A stretch of DNA of 13,453 nucleotides from Acidobacteriota bacterium (GCA_021817755.1 JAKAGC010000036.1:1-13453), one strand, 5' to 3'; numbered from the stretch's first letter, positions 1 through 8,962 are shown. Notes: generated from the sequence alone by a model not told the origin. Translations and numbers: made by a program.

Positions 1-330
1 AGTAATCCGGATTTTTATAAAGGACGTGTGGTCATACTGTTTAATGAAATAACCCAGAGTCATGCAGAATTCACATGCATGGCTTTTCAGACAGCCCCTG
101 ATTGTGTATCAATAGGTAGTCAAACAGCAGGTGCAGATGGAAATACAATTCGTGTGTCTTTAGTAGGAGGAATCAGTGCGAGTTTTTCTGCGGTAGGAGT
201 TTTCTATCCTGACGGCAGACCAACACAACGCATTGGGATTCTCCCGGATATAACGGTAAATCCTACGTTAAAAGGAATTAGAGAAGGACGCGATGAAGTA
301 TTGGAAAAAGCGTTGGATATAATTCAGTAA
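1..330 (+). CDS. S41-family serine peptidase (C-terminal processing / tricorn-like), 3' end only
   Basis: The reading frame is open from the first base and ends at TAA 328-330, leaving about 109 C-terminal residues; the start lies outside the window. The segment carries the S41 catalytic-domain signature: a hydrophobic strand (VVILFNE), then a nucleophile motif Q-S-H-A-E-F with the candidate catalytic serine at codon 58-60. A short IGSQTAGADGN segment follows, then the strand/turn and the late FYPDGRPTQRIGILPDITV motif, which matches the family's usual GR..G.GI.PDI.V ending. Peptidases of this family cleave the C-terminal ends of periplasmic or envelope proteins. The TAGADGN segment replaces the FGKG motif of CtpA, so the enzyme looks closer to S41 members that do not use the CtpA Ser-Lys dyad. 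Family assignment is confident; substrate and full domain content are unknown because the N-terminal part is missing. Confidence 0.85.
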   Translation, partial: SNPDFYKGRVVILFNEITQSHAEFTCMAFQTAPDCVSIGSQTAGADGNTIRVSLVGGISASFSAVGVFYPDGRPTQRIGILPDITVNPTLKGIREGRDEVLEKALDIIQ

Positions 331-366
331 AAGATTAAAAGGAATTCTGAGATTTAAATTTTATTA

Positions 367-405
367 CAGAGGGCATTTTTCGAGAAAAATGCCCTTATTC
401 CTCTG
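367..405. terminator. Hairpin between convergent genes, copy A of a repeated element
   Basis: A perfect 10-bp stem pairs 371-380 with 385-394 around a CGAG loop. It lies about 40 nt after the S41 peptidase stop and about 30 nt before the AraC-regulator stop on the opposite strand, so it is well placed to terminate both. There is no good U-tract on either side. An outer helix, CAGAGG (367-372) with CCTCTG (400-405), can enclose the hairpin. A near-identical element lies at 4420-4460. Confidence 0.6.
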
Positions 406-424
406 AATAAATATATGTTGACTA

Positions 425-1357
425 TCAGGCCATTATTCCACGTAATTTCTTTATATCCCGTAACGGTGGTGCCCCGAATAGGCGATTGTATTCCCGATTG
501 AATTGGGAGGGGCTTTCGTAACCCACCTCGAATGCTGCATCCGCTGCATCCATGCTTTCAGTTAACATCAACTGCCTTGCTTCATGTAAACGGAGCCACT
601 TTTGGAATTGTAAAGGGCTCATGGCTGTTAATGCTCTGAAGTGATGATGGAAAGCTGAAATACCCATACCCACATGGGAGGAGAGTTCTTCGATACGGAA
701 AGATTGGGTGAAATGCTCTTTCAACCATTCGATTGCACGGGCGATTTGTTGATTATGACTCCCTATTGTTGCAATCTGACGCAAAAGAGGACCCTGCTCA
801 CTAATAAGCAACCGGTACAATATTTCCCGTTGGATTTGTGGTGCCAGGAAAGAAATACTTTCCGGTTCATCCAGTAAATCGATTAAACGTTGAAATGAGT
901 TCAATAGCGGTACTGTTACTTTGCTCACTGCCATTCCTTTCTGTACTTTTCGTGGGTCTTTTAATGGAAGATTGCTTTCTACTATCAATTGAGTAATTTC
1001 TTTCAAATCAAGCTTTAACATGAGTCCCAGGTAAGGTTTTTCTTTACTTGCTTCTATGACTTGCGCAATGACCGGTAAACCCATGGATGTGATTAAGAAA
1101 TGGTAGGCGTCATAAGTATATATTTCTTCTCCCAGAAGAACTCGTTTAGCACCCTGTGCGACCATACAAATACTTGGTTCGTGTAAGTAACTTGTTGGTT
1201 CAGTGGGATGTTCAAATCGGCTAAGAGCAAGATTGGGAATTAGTGTATTAATTCTATTTGTATTCCTGGTCCATCGGGCAATTTTTTCTGCCAATGTGAT
1301 ATGCACAATTTTTAAATCTTCATCTTTACGTACCATTAAAGTATCTATCTGATTCAT
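425..1357 (-). CDS. AraC-family transcriptional regulator with AraC_N ligand domain (YqhC-like)
   Basis: A 310-residue DNA-binding regulator. Residues 35-190 resemble the AraC_N domain (conserved EPSICMVAQGAKRVLLGEE, then FLITSMGLPV). Residues 200-300 form the double helix-turn-helix: first helix pair at RIEELSSHVGMGISAFHHHFR, second at DAADAAFEVGYESPSQFNREYNRLFG. ATG 1357 is preferred over the TTG one codon upstream because GGAG sits 6 nt before it. The gene is divergent from flavodoxin, aldo/keto reductase and yqhD-type dehydrogenase genes. E. coli YqhC has the same architecture and activates yqhD and dkgA in response to aldehydes. It is inferred that this protein controls the neighbouring operon; the effector is unknown. 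Family assignment is firm, target assignment rests on context. Confidence 0.88.
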   Translation of the reverse strand: MNQIDTLMVRKDEDLKIVHITLAEKIARWTRNTNRINTLIPNLALSRFEHPTEPTSYLHEPSICMVAQGAKRVLLGEEIYTYDAYHFLITSMGLPVIAQVIEASKEKPYLGLMLKLDLKEITQLIVESNLPLKDPRKVQKGMAVSKVTVPLLNSFQRLIDLLDEPESISFLAPQIQREILYRLLISEQGPLLRQIATIGSHNQQIARAIEWLKEHFTQSFRIEELSSHVGMGISAFHHHFRALTAMSPLQFQKWLRLHEARQLMLTESMDAADAAFEVGYESPSQFNREYNRLFGAPPLRDIKKLRGIMA

Positions 1358-1375
1358 CAATATCTCCGTGTGACT

Positions 1376-1404
1376 ATAATATCATACATTCGATGTGGGT
1401 ACAA
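1376..1404 (-). promoter_or_regulatory. Candidate sigma-70 promoter of the AraC-family regulator
   Basis: On the minus strand TTGTAC (1399-1404) and TATTAT (1376-1381) are separated by 17 nt. The predicted start, near 1369, would leave only about 12 nt before the ATG, enough for the GGAG site but unusually short. This makes the call tentative. Confidence 0.35.
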
Positions 1405-1440
1405 ATAATTCTTTTTAGTTTTGGAGAATTGGGCAAGAAT

Positions 1441-1485
1441 TTGACAGGATTGGTCTACCTTATTTTGAGTGGCTTATTGTATAAT
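1441..1485 (+). promoter_or_regulatory. Candidate activator-dependent promoter region of the flavodoxin operon
   Basis: A perfect TTGACA (1441-1446) and a perfect TATAAT (1480-1485) lie upstream of the flavodoxin gene. They are 33 nt apart, too far to act as one promoter. TATAAT has no good -35 box at 16-18 nt, as is common for promoters that depend on an AraC-type activator, and the divergent gene encodes one. Transcription from about 1492 would give a leader of about 50 nt ending in AAAGGAGG. Confidence 0.3.
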
Positions 1486-1540
1486 ACGTTTGAAATTAAT
1501 TAGTTTGAACTTTATTGAAATGAATTTTAAAGGAGGTTAT

Positions 1541-2041
1541 ATGCAAATGATAAATAATGATTCATCAAAAAAAATTCTTGCCGCATATTTTTCTCATAGT
1601 GGTAATACTCGTGTAATAGCTGAACAGATAAAAAAAATAATAGGATGTGAAATTTTTGAAATTAAACCTATTAATGTATATCCAAATGCCTATCAAGCAG
1701 TGGTAGATCAGGCAAAGAAAGAGATAAATGCGAATTATAAACCACCGTTAACAGTTAATCTCGAAACAATCGACTCTTATGACATGATTTTCATTGGTTC
1801 TCCCAATTGGTGGAGTACTATTGCGCCACCAGTTGCCACGTTTCTAACGGCTTTTGATTTCAATGGAAAAGTGATAATTCCCTTTATTACTCATGAAGGA
1901 AGTCGCATGGGACGAAGTGTTTCTGATATAAAGAAAATGTGTCCAACAGCTTCTGTTGTGGATGAGCATTCATTTAGAGGAAGTAGTGTGAAAAATGCTC
2001 AAAATGAAGTTATAGATTGGTTGAAAGGAATTAAATACTAA
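1541..2041 (+). CDS. Flavodoxin-family protein
   Basis: A 166-residue FMN-binding electron carrier or flavodoxin-like reductase. The phosphate-binding loop is S18-H-S-G-N-T23 after the first beta strand (ILAAYFSHSGNT). The second FMN loop is GSPNWW (86-91) and the third is THEGSRMG (117-124), all typical of the flavodoxin group often found beside aldo/keto reductases and YqhD-type enzymes. ATG 1541 is chosen because AAAGGAGG ends just upstream; a 24-residue upstream extension in frame has no ribosome binding site and poor protein character. There is no signal peptide, so it should be cytoplasmic. As first gene of a probable three-gene set with the reductase (124 nt downstream) and dehydrogenase, it may donate electrons in aldehyde or quinone reduction. 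The exact partner is not visible. Confidence 0.85.
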   Translation: MQMINNDSSKKILAAYFSHSGNTRVIAEQIKKIIGCEIFEIKPINVYPNAYQAVVDQAKKEINANYKPPLTVNLETIDSYDMIFIGSPNWWSTIAPPVATFLTAFDFNGKVIIPFITHEGSRMGRSVSDIKKMCPTASVVDEHSFRGSSVKNAQNEVIDWLKGIKY

Positions 2042-2118
2042 ATTAGTAAAATGATATAATTAAATCGATATTGAAAATGTTAGTGTTCTTTAATTGTATA
2101 TGTAATTGATGGTGATGT

Positions 2119-3173
<1,055 letters not shown>

Positions 3174-3231
3174 CCTGTAAAATGGTTGCGCTGAACAAAA
3201 AATCTTGAAAAAGGAAAAAAGGAGAAATAAT

Positions 3232-4398
3232 ATGTTTAATTTTGATTTTTATAATCCGACTCATATCTTGTTTGGAAAAGACAGATTGGATAACCTTGAT
3301 AAACTCGTACCGCCCCATGTGAAAATTTTGATCACCTTTGGTGGGGGAAGTGCGAAAAAGAGCGGTTTAATAGAAAAAATTAGAAATAATCTTGGAAATC
3401 GAACCGTAATCGAATTCGGAGGAATCGAACCGAATCCACGTTATGAAACATTGATGAAAGCTGTAGAAGTTGTTCGTAATGAAAACATCGATTTTATTCT
3501 GGCTGTTGGTGGAGGCTCAGTAATCGATGGAACAAAATTTATCTGTCTGGCATCTAATTATGAAAAAGATACCCGTGACTTACTGAAATTAGGTTATACA
3601 AAGATTACACCCGATATCGTAAAGAAAGTTGTTCCCTTTGGAGTTGTATTGACGTTACCCGCAACCGGCTCAGAAATGAATAGCGGAGCAGTAATCAGCT
3701 ATGAACATGGGAAATATGTCGTAAAGAGCGATATGGCGTTCCCTGTATTTTCCATATTGGACCCCACTTACACGTATACACTTCCAAAAATACAGGTAGC
3801 CAATGGAGTCGTAGATGCGTTTGTGCATACTACCGAACAATATTTAACCTATCCCGTCGACGCTAGAATACAAGATAGATTGGCCGAAGGTCTTATGCAA
3901 ACGTTGATAGAAATTGGAACTACCGCTGTAAATGAATCTGAAAATTATGATATAAGGGCAAATCTCATGTGGAGTGCCACCATGGCATTGAATGGAATAA
4001 TCGGTGCAGGTGTTCCCCAGGATTGGGCTACTCATATGATAGGTCATGAGCTAACTGCTTTGTTCGGTATCGATCATGGACAGACGTTGGCTATTGTTTT
4101 ACCGGCTTTATTGCATGTAAGAAAGCAGCAGAAGCAAAACAAACTTTTACAATATGCACAACGTGTATGGCATATCGAAAATGGTAGCGATGAAGAAAAG
4201 ATTGACTTGTCTATCAAAAAAACAAGAGAATTCTTTGAAAGTCTCGGAATAAAGACCCGTCTCTCTCAATATGGCGTCACAGCAGATAAAATTCCCGTTA
4301 TCGTGGAACAGCTTAAGTCGCATGGTTTAACAGCTTTATCGGAAACAAAGGATCTTACGTTAGAGATAAGCCTCCAGATTCTGGAAGCTGCGATGTAA
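3232..4398 (+). CDS. yqhD: YqhD-type NADPH-dependent alcohol dehydrogenase / aldehyde reductase
   Basis: A 388-residue metal-dependent alcohol dehydrogenase (iron-containing superfamily), nearly the length of E. coli YqhD and alike throughout. Cofactor loops are FGGGSAKKSG (36-45) and AVGGGSVIDGTKF (91-103). The metal ligands D195, H199, H268 and H282 are all present in NGVVDAFVH, DWATHMIGHE and GIDHGQT. Other blocks resembling the E. coli protein are FGGIEPNP, LPATGSE and NGIIGAGVPQDW. ATG 3232 is preferred over the in-frame TTG at 3205 because GGAG (3221-3224) fits it and the known N-terminus begins just there. The family reduces a broad range of short aldehydes and protects against lipid-derived aldehydes. 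It is the last gene of the module, 58 nt after the aldo/keto reductase, and a strong hairpin follows. Confidence 0.93.
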   Translation: MFNFDFYNPTHILFGKDRLDNLDKLVPPHVKILITFGGGSAKKSGLIEKIRNNLGNRTVIEFGGIEPNPRYETLMKAVEVVRNENIDFILAVGGGSVIDGTKFICLASNYEKDTRDLLKLGYTKITPDIVKKVVPFGVVLTLPATGSEMNSGAVISYEHGKYVVKSDMAFPVFSILDPTYTYTLPKIQVANGVVDAFVHTTEQYLTYPVDARIQDRLAEGLMQTLIEIGTTAVNESENYDIRANLMWSATMALNGIIGAGVPQDWATHMIGHELTALFGIDHGQTLAIVLPALLHVRKQQKQNKLLQYAQRVWHIENGSDEEKIDLSIKKTREFFESLGIKTRLSQYGVTADKIPVIVEQLKSHGLTALSETKDLTLEISLQILEAAM

Positions 4399-4419
4399 TA
4401 TTTAGTAAATATCTTTTTT

Positions 4420-4460
4420 GCAGGGGGCGTTTTTCGAGAAAACTGCCCCCTGCACCCCTG
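4420..4460. terminator. Hairpin after yqhD, copy B of the repeated element
   Basis: GCAGGGGGC (4420-4428) pairs with GCCCCCTGC (4445-4453). The stem continues inward through TTTTC/GAAAA after one wobble and one mismatch. It starts 21 nt after the yqhD stop and probably ends that operon, although no U-tract follows. A 28-nt core (4421-4448) differs from 367-394 at only three positions. The remaining intergenic sequence to 4585 shows a weaker stem (AAAGTAA 4509-4515 with TTACTTT 4535-4541) and no clear promoter. Confidence 0.6.
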
Positions 4461-4585
4461 AAAAAGCTTTTGATATAAGTATAGAGATGGAAATGTAATT
4501 CATCGTTGAAAGTAAGCTATTATGAATACGCGGTTTACTTTTACCTCCGAATGTGGTATTAATAAGCTTCTAAACGAGATTATTA

Positions 4586-5458
4586 ATGAAAATCGAATTC
4601 CTCTTCTATATTGTTATTTCTGCTTTTTTACATGCACTTTATAATTTATATATGCGGAAATCCGTCGGAAACCGGCTATTTTTAAGCTGGATGTTTATCT
4701 TCTCAGCCATCTGGGGTGGTATATATCTTCTAATACATGGAAATAAATCCCCAATCCCCTGGGAATCAATTCCTTTCGTTTTTGCGGCGGCTATTTTCTA
4801 TTGGATATACCAGGTCTTGGTTTCGCAATCTTATCAAAGAGGAGATATCTCGCGGTATTATCCGCTAACTGTTTTAAGTCCGATGTTTATACCTATTTGG
4901 GCCACCCTTTTCCTGGGAGAACATATATCGATTATATCGGGGCTGGGAATCCTTGTGGCAATTACCGGAGCTCTTACGGTGAAGCTTAACGCTTTTAATA
5001 TGAAGGAAGTGAAAAAGATGTTCTCTTTCAGCAGCGATTATTCGGGAGCCCGTTTCGCGCTTGGTGCTTCAGTGATGTATTCATTCGGTGCTGTACTGGA
5101 TAAAGCGAGGATCGCCTCTTTTCCACTCCCTGTTTATCTGGTAATCCTGCTTTTTTTTATGTCGATCGATGGTCTTATTTATTCTTCATTTCTTGAAAAA
5201 GAGAAATTGGTACCTTACTTCTTACAGAATTGGAAACCCATTATTATTTCCGGTTTTATTGTCTTTCTTTCGTTTATTACATTCCGTGAAGCGCTTCGCG
5301 CAGTGCCTGTGAGTCTTGCAGTACCGATTCGTCAGGTTGCCATTATATTTGCAATTCTATTAGGGATATTTCGTTTGAAAGAAAAAGTAAGATTGGGCAG
5401 TATAATCGGTTCTGCAATTATTATATTAGGTATTCTTCTTGTTAATGCAGGGTCCTGA
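4586..5458 (+). CDS. DMT-superfamily transporter (EamA type)
   Basis: A 290-residue inner-membrane protein with about ten hydrophobic helices arranged as two EamA-like halves (roughly 1-137 and 150-288), the usual length and layout. Visible features include the glycine-rich helix ends GLGILVAITGALTV and GSIIGSAIIILGILLV, and the amphipathic SQSYQRGDISRYYPLTVLSP segment, which corresponds to the conserved end of the first half. These proteins export or import small metabolites such as amino acids; the substrate cannot be predicted here. ATG 4586 has only a weak GAG upstream, so expression may be low or the start slightly different. The gene ends 13 bp from the convergent outer-membrane protein gene, with no terminator between them. 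Confidence 0.85.
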   Translation: MKIEFLFYIVISAFLHALYNLYMRKSVGNRLFLSWMFIFSAIWGGIYLLIHGNKSPIPWESIPFVFAAAIFYWIYQVLVSQSYQRGDISRYYPLTVLSPMFIPIWATLFLGEHISIISGLGILVAITGALTVKLNAFNMKEVKKMFSFSSDYSGARFALGASVMYSFGAVLDKARIASFPLPVYLVILLFFMSIDGLIYSSFLEKEKLVPYFLQNWKPIIISGFIVFLSFITFREALRAVPVSLAVPIRQVAIIFAILLGIFRLKEKVRLGSIIGSAIIILGILLVNAGS

Positions 5459-5471
5459 TTTGTGAAAAGGG

Positions 5472-6095
5472 TTAGAAGCTTGCTCCTACCATAAAGATAA
5501 GTGAGTTGTTTTTTCCGAAAGCGTTAAGTCCTTCAGCTCCTTTGAATACTTTTGATAAACCCAGGTTGTATCTGAGTTCGAACAGAAGATCAGCGGATTC
5601 ACTTAGATAGTACTCGGCGCCTAAACCACCCGAAAAACCAAATTCGATGAATTTTGTATTATCCGTGATGTCTACGGATTCACCGGAATCGATATCTTTA
5701 ATTCGTGCGCTGGTTTTGAAAGCACAATAAGGTCCCATGAGTACCAACGGATATATGGAACCTTGGGAAGGGAATTTGTAACGTAAAAGAACGGGGATTT
5801 CGACATAATTCATAATATATGCAAAGCTGAGATTGTCACTTTCTAAATTTACTTTTCCACCTTTTTTTATAAAATACAATTCTGGCTGAACTGAAAGTGA
5901 TTGCGTGAGGCTTATGGTATAAAACGCACCGAACTGGAATCCGATTCTCGATTTATATGAAAACATTTCGTCACCGGTAATTGAACTGAGTTTGGAGATG
6001 TTAAGGCCTGCTTTTATCCCCACTTCTCCCGGTAGATGAGCTACACAAATTGCCGTTATGAAAATGATAATGAATGCGAACTTTAAATTCCTCAT
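5472..6095 (-). CDS. Small outer-membrane beta-barrel protein (PorT/OMP_b-brl type)
   Basis: A 207-residue protein. The start at 6095 is chosen for GGAGG eight bases upstream and because it gives a clean signal peptide (MRNLKFAFIIIFITAICVA). The mature part begins with VGIKAGLNISKL, the usual opening of this beta-barrel family. It alternates short amphipathic strands (FQFGAFYTISLTQSLSVQPEL, VEIPVLLRYKF, LLFELRYNLGLSKV) and ends in phenylalanine (FMVGASF), the C-terminal signal for outer-membrane insertion. The fold is probably an 8- to 10-stranded barrel. Its function is unknown; no enzymatic motif was seen. It is a single gene, divergent from the EFR1-type gene and convergent with the transporter. 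Confidence 0.82.
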   Translation of the reverse strand: MRNLKFAFIIIFITAICVAHLPGEVGIKAGLNISKLSSITGDEMFSYKSRIGFQFGAFYTISLTQSLSVQPELYFIKKGGKVNLESDNLSFAYIMNYVEIPVLLRYKFPSQGSIYPLVLMGPYCAFKTSARIKDIDSGESVDITDNTKFIEFGFSGGLGAEYYLSESADLLFELRYNLGLSKVFKGAEGLNAFGKNNSLIFMVGASF

Positions 6096-6136
6096 ATTTC
6101 GTTCCTCCGATTGTCTTAAATTCGTTCTAGAGATAG

Positions 6137-6165
6137 TTAATACCATAATTTTAGTCAAAAATCAA
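6137..6165 (-). promoter_or_regulatory. Candidate sigma-70 promoter of the outer-membrane protein gene
   Basis: On the minus strand TTGATT (6160-6165) and TATTAA (6137-6142) are separated by 17 nt, giving a start near 6130 and a leader of about 35 nt. An overlapping alternative, TTGACT with TATCTC at the same spacing, starts a few bases later. Confidence 0.45.
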
Positions 6166-6252
6166 CGCTTTTTTTACTTCCATATCTAATTTATTAAGAC
6201 TTTAAAAAGACAAACTAAGATTTGTGTGAATATTAGGGAATTTGTCCTTTTC

Positions 6253-6280
6253 TTGACAATCGATTGGGATATGTTACAAT
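6253..6280 (+). promoter_or_regulatory. Sigma-70 promoter with extended -10 for the EFR1-type gene
   Basis: A perfect TTGACA (6253-6258), a 16-nt spacer and TACAAT (6275-6280), preceded by TG one base upstream (extended -10). The predicted start near 6287 gives a leader of about 40 nt. This is the best housekeeping promoter in the window. Confidence 0.7.
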
Positions 6281-6327
6281 ACAATTTTAACGTTGTGAGG
6301 GTTTATTCATTCTCCCGGAGGTGAATG

Positions 6328-7383
6328 ATGAAATATCGTATTTATTATTTTTCTGCAACAGGAAACACTCAGAAAGCGGTGGAGTTAATTACGGAAAGGT
6401 TGAAAAAAGAAGGTCATGAAATAGAACTACTACGAATAAACAGGAAATCTCAACCACTTCCAGGAACACCGGACCGGATGATATTTGCATTTCCTACGTT
6501 ATCCTGGGTACCCCCTATTTTGGTTCAGCGGTTTGTCCGGCGGTTACCGCACGGGAAAAAGGAAGATGGATCACGGATAAAGACTGCGGTTATTACGGCA
6601 GATGGCGGAGGTGGTTTGCAGTCCCCGGACCATTTGAAACGGATGCTGACCAGGCGAGGATATGATGTTTTTCTTTCTGCTCGTGCATCATACCCCGATA
6701 ACTGGCTTCAATTCGTTCCCGGACCCGATGAAAAACACAAACAAGAAGCGATTGCCAACGGTGAGAAAATGACGGGGGAATTCATCGAGAAACTTATCAA
6801 AGAAGAACGGGAATATTATAAAGTCCCATTTATTCATGTTCTGTGGTCACGATTGGTAGGTGCATTATTTGCGATTTTGGGACGGCGCTTCATGGGAAAG
6901 ATGTTTATCGCAGATGAAAGTTGTACTTCTTGCAGATTATGTGAGCGAAGCTGCCCCGTAAAAGCCATCGATATTGCCAAAAGAAAAAAGGCGCGGCCTT
7001 ACTGGAAAATAAACTGTGAATCCTGCAACCGTTGTATTAATATATGCCCCGAAAAAGCCATCGTCTCCTCCAACATGAGAATAGGTGTCCTGGTTGTAGC
7101 TATTACAGCAACGATTATAATCGCTCTTGGGCTGTACAATGGAAACATTAAACCGTGGCTGATGGAAACTATCCCGGACCCATTCTTTTGGTTTGCCAAT
7201 ACATTGCTTGTAACTATAGTCGTATTATTTTCCCATTGGTTTGCAATCGGACCTTTTGACCGTTTCTTCTTGCGGTATTTCCAACGCATACCTGGAATTA
7301 GTAAGGTATTTGAGAAAGGGTTTAACAAGAAGTTTTTACGCTATACCATGACCGGGTACAAAGCTCCGAGAGAAGATTTATAA
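6328..7383 (+). CDS. EFR1-family flavodoxin/2[4Fe-4S] ferredoxin membrane protein
   Basis: A 351-residue redox protein. Residues 1-160 are flavodoxin-like with the FMN phosphate loop S9-A-T-G-N-T14. Two 4Fe-4S motifs follow: C199-x2-C202-x2-C205-x3-C209-P and C230-x2-C233-x2-C236-x3-C240-P. Two hydrophobic helices (about 251-271 and 286-307) then anchor a basic C-terminal tail. The domain order matches proteins annotated as EFR1-family ferredoxin (spelled 'ferrodoxin' in databases). It should pass electrons between FMN and iron-sulfur clusters at the inner membrane; partners are unknown. GGAGG (6317-6321) fits ATG 6328 (6 nt) better than the ATG at 6325 (3 nt). No neighbour suggests an obvious pathway, although the radical SAM enzyme downstream would need a low-potential donor. 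Confidence 0.85.
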   Translation: MKYRIYYFSATGNTQKAVELITERLKKEGHEIELLRINRKSQPLPGTPDRMIFAFPTLSWVPPILVQRFVRRLPHGKKEDGSRIKTAVITADGGGGLQSPDHLKRMLTRRGYDVFLSARASYPDNWLQFVPGPDEKHKQEAIANGEKMTGEFIEKLIKEEREYYKVPFIHVLWSRLVGALFAILGRRFMGKMFIADESCTSCRLCERSCPVKAIDIAKRKKARPYWKINCESCNRCINICPEKAIVSSNMRIGVLVVAITATIIIALGLYNGNIKPWLMETIPDPFFWFANTLLVTIVVLFSHWFAIGPFDRFFLRYFQRIPGISKVFEKGFNKKFLRYTMTGYKAPREDL

Positions 7384-7440
7384 TAATCTTTTTTTAGAAT
7401 TTAGTTTTCAGCAAAGCATTACTTTTTAAAGGAAAGAGCT

Positions 7441-8574
7441 CTAATTTTTTCTGTTCGATATCTGCGCAGTTATGGCACCGGGTAATAACCGCGATGGAGG
7501 AAATAAACCGTTTTTGTAGGCTTCCTCGCAAAACCAGAAAGGTTTCCATAAACTACGTGAGCGGTAGTAGTTTTGTGCAATGCAGTAACCTGCGCAGGCT
7601 CGTTTCATATGGCAACTCCCGCAAATTCCCTCGAAATTAGTATTAATCCCTTCACGCAATTCTTTTAGCACAGGGTGATGGTGCCAGATATCGGAAAGAG
7701 AATCCGTTGCAGCGTGCCCGAACACCAATTCCGGTACATGCATTCCGATACCGCAAAAGGAATAGGAACCATCTGCCAAAACGCCCATGATTTGGGTAAC
7801 GGAACAAATGGAACATCCCATTCCCGTTTCCCCATATATTTCTGACATGGAGCGGAACGCAGAAGGCACATCGAAATGTAATATCAAAGGTGTTGAATGA
7901 GAAAGCGTACCGGTTATCCATTTTCCCAGAGTCAAGAGCCGGTCGATCGATAAGGTTTCTCCTTCTGAATCCAATGTTCGACCTCTTCCTGTCGGTTGAA
8001 CAATATTAAATTTAACAGAATCCGCTCCTATCAATTCAGCCAGGTGGACCAGCGGTTCTATTTCCGATATATTATGAGGAAGCAGAGTCATTATAATTTG
8101 AGGATGAATACCCACTTCCACCAGGTTAAGAATTCCTTCGATCGCTTTTGAAAAGCATCCCTTTATCCCCCGGTTTTTCTCATGTGTTTCAATTGTTGCC
8201 CCATCCAGGGAAACCGAAACGAAAGGGTTAATGCATGAAGCAATGGCCGCGGCTTCTTTACTTGTGCATAATACTCCATTGGTTTCAAGATTAAGTATAA
8301 GGCCTTGTTCCCGGATAAAATTCAGTATGTCATGAATATGAGGATGCATTAGTGGTTCGCCTCCGGTTAATTTGACTGTAGTAAGCCCCATCGGTTTTGC
8401 TTGTTCGATGGTAGATTTCAATATGTTCAGTGGAAGAACATCATATGAATGTGTACTGTCTTGAAGCCTCGGGCTTAACCAGCAGTGGCGGCAGGCTAAA
8501 TTACAACCCGCGGTTAAGTAGTAATAGATTTGGGAGAGAATGTACTCCGGTGCTTTTGATGTGGTTTCTATCAT
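7441..8574 (-). CDS. Radical SAM/SPASM protein, ScmF-like peptide-modifying enzyme
   Basis: A 377-residue radical SAM enzyme. The S-adenosylmethionine cluster motif is C24-x3-C28-x2-C31 in TAGCNLACRHCW, followed by LTGGEP (69-74) and the LNLETNG and VSLDGA strands. The C-terminal half has SPASM-type cysteines for auxiliary clusters: C254, C257, C274, C318, C321, C327, C331 and C349. The start (QIYYYLTAGCNLACRHCW) and end (FWFCEEAYKNGLFPPSRL) resemble, from memory, the ScmF family of the SynChlorMet cassette. SPASM enzymes usually modify ribosomally made peptides. The ATG overlaps the TGA of the upstream PqqD-like gene by four bases (ATGA), so the two are translationally coupled. No precursor peptide lies between this gene and its neighbours. 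Enzyme class is confident, subfamily moderately so. Confidence 0.88.
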   Translation of the reverse strand: MIETTSKAPEYILSQIYYYLTAGCNLACRHCWLSPRLQDSTHSYDVLPLNILKSTIEQAKPMGLTTVKLTGGEPLMHPHIHDILNFIREQGLILNLETNGVLCTSKEAAAIASCINPFVSVSLDGATIETHEKNRGIKGCFSKAIEGILNLVEVGIHPQIIMTLLPHNISEIEPLVHLAELIGADSVKFNIVQPTGRGRTLDSEGETLSIDRLLTLGKWITGTLSHSTPLILHFDVPSAFRSMSEIYGETGMGCSICSVTQIMGVLADGSYSFCGIGMHVPELVFGHAATDSLSDIWHHHPVLKELREGINTNFEGICGSCHMKRACAGYCIAQNYYRSRSLWKPFWFCEEAYKNGLFPPSRLLPGAITAQISNRKN

Positions 8575-8903
8575 ATTTCACCTCGTTGTTCGGTATTGTC
8601 CTCACCCTGGATTATTGCAAATCCTCCATTAATAAAATTATTTATAACTTCTGTGATTTTTTCTTCAATATCATAAGGAACGCCCGTATACGTTTCTTTG
8701 ATTTTACAGGTTAAATGTTTAATAGTTGTTCCCGTTTCCAATTGTTTCCATAAGAATATGCTTTCCGGGTTGATACCCATAGTTGAATCGTTTGCCGGGT
8801 TATAGAGGAGACCCCAGTTATCTTGCTCCATTTGAAGCGACACTTCAGGATTAATTCCGATACTGGAATAATTGTTTAGTTTATAATCATGTTCCTTGTT
8901 CAT
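8571..8903 (-). CDS. PqqD-like peptide-recognition protein (ScmD-like)
   Basis: A 110-residue protein of the size of PqqD/RRE proteins, which bind the leader of a precursor peptide and present it to a radical SAM enzyme. Typical features are a strand with DNWGLLYNPAND (28-39), then the MGINPESIFLWKQLETGTTI block (42-61), equivalent to the LN.tg..iW.lldG.rTv core of the family, and a helical end. The pentapeptide GINPE occurs twice (16-20 and 43-47). AAAGGAG (8910-8916) precedes ATG 8903. The following radical SAM gene overlaps its stop codon. Its own promoter is not clear: the 60 nt between the flagellin terminator and the ribosome binding site are AT-rich with no strong boxes, so some read-through is possible. 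Confidence 0.78.
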   Translation of the reverse strand: MNKEHDYKLNNYSSIGINPEVSLQMEQDNWGLLYNPANDSTMGINPESIFLWKQLETGTTIKHLTCKIKETYTGVPYDIEEKITEVINNFINGGFAIIQGEDNTEQRGEI

Positions 8904-8962
8904 TTTTTTCTCCTTTAAACTAAAATGCGGTACACAGGTATATTTTTAAATAAAGTAATAGT

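Noticed and set aside
1441..1485. TTGACA and TATAAT as one strong promoter
   Set aside because: They are 33 nt apart, far beyond the 16-18 nt spacing of sigma-70 promoters.
1469..1540. 24-residue N-terminal extension of the flavodoxin
   Set aside because: It overlaps the candidate -10 box, lacks a ribosome binding site, and AAAGGAGG clearly serves ATG 1541.
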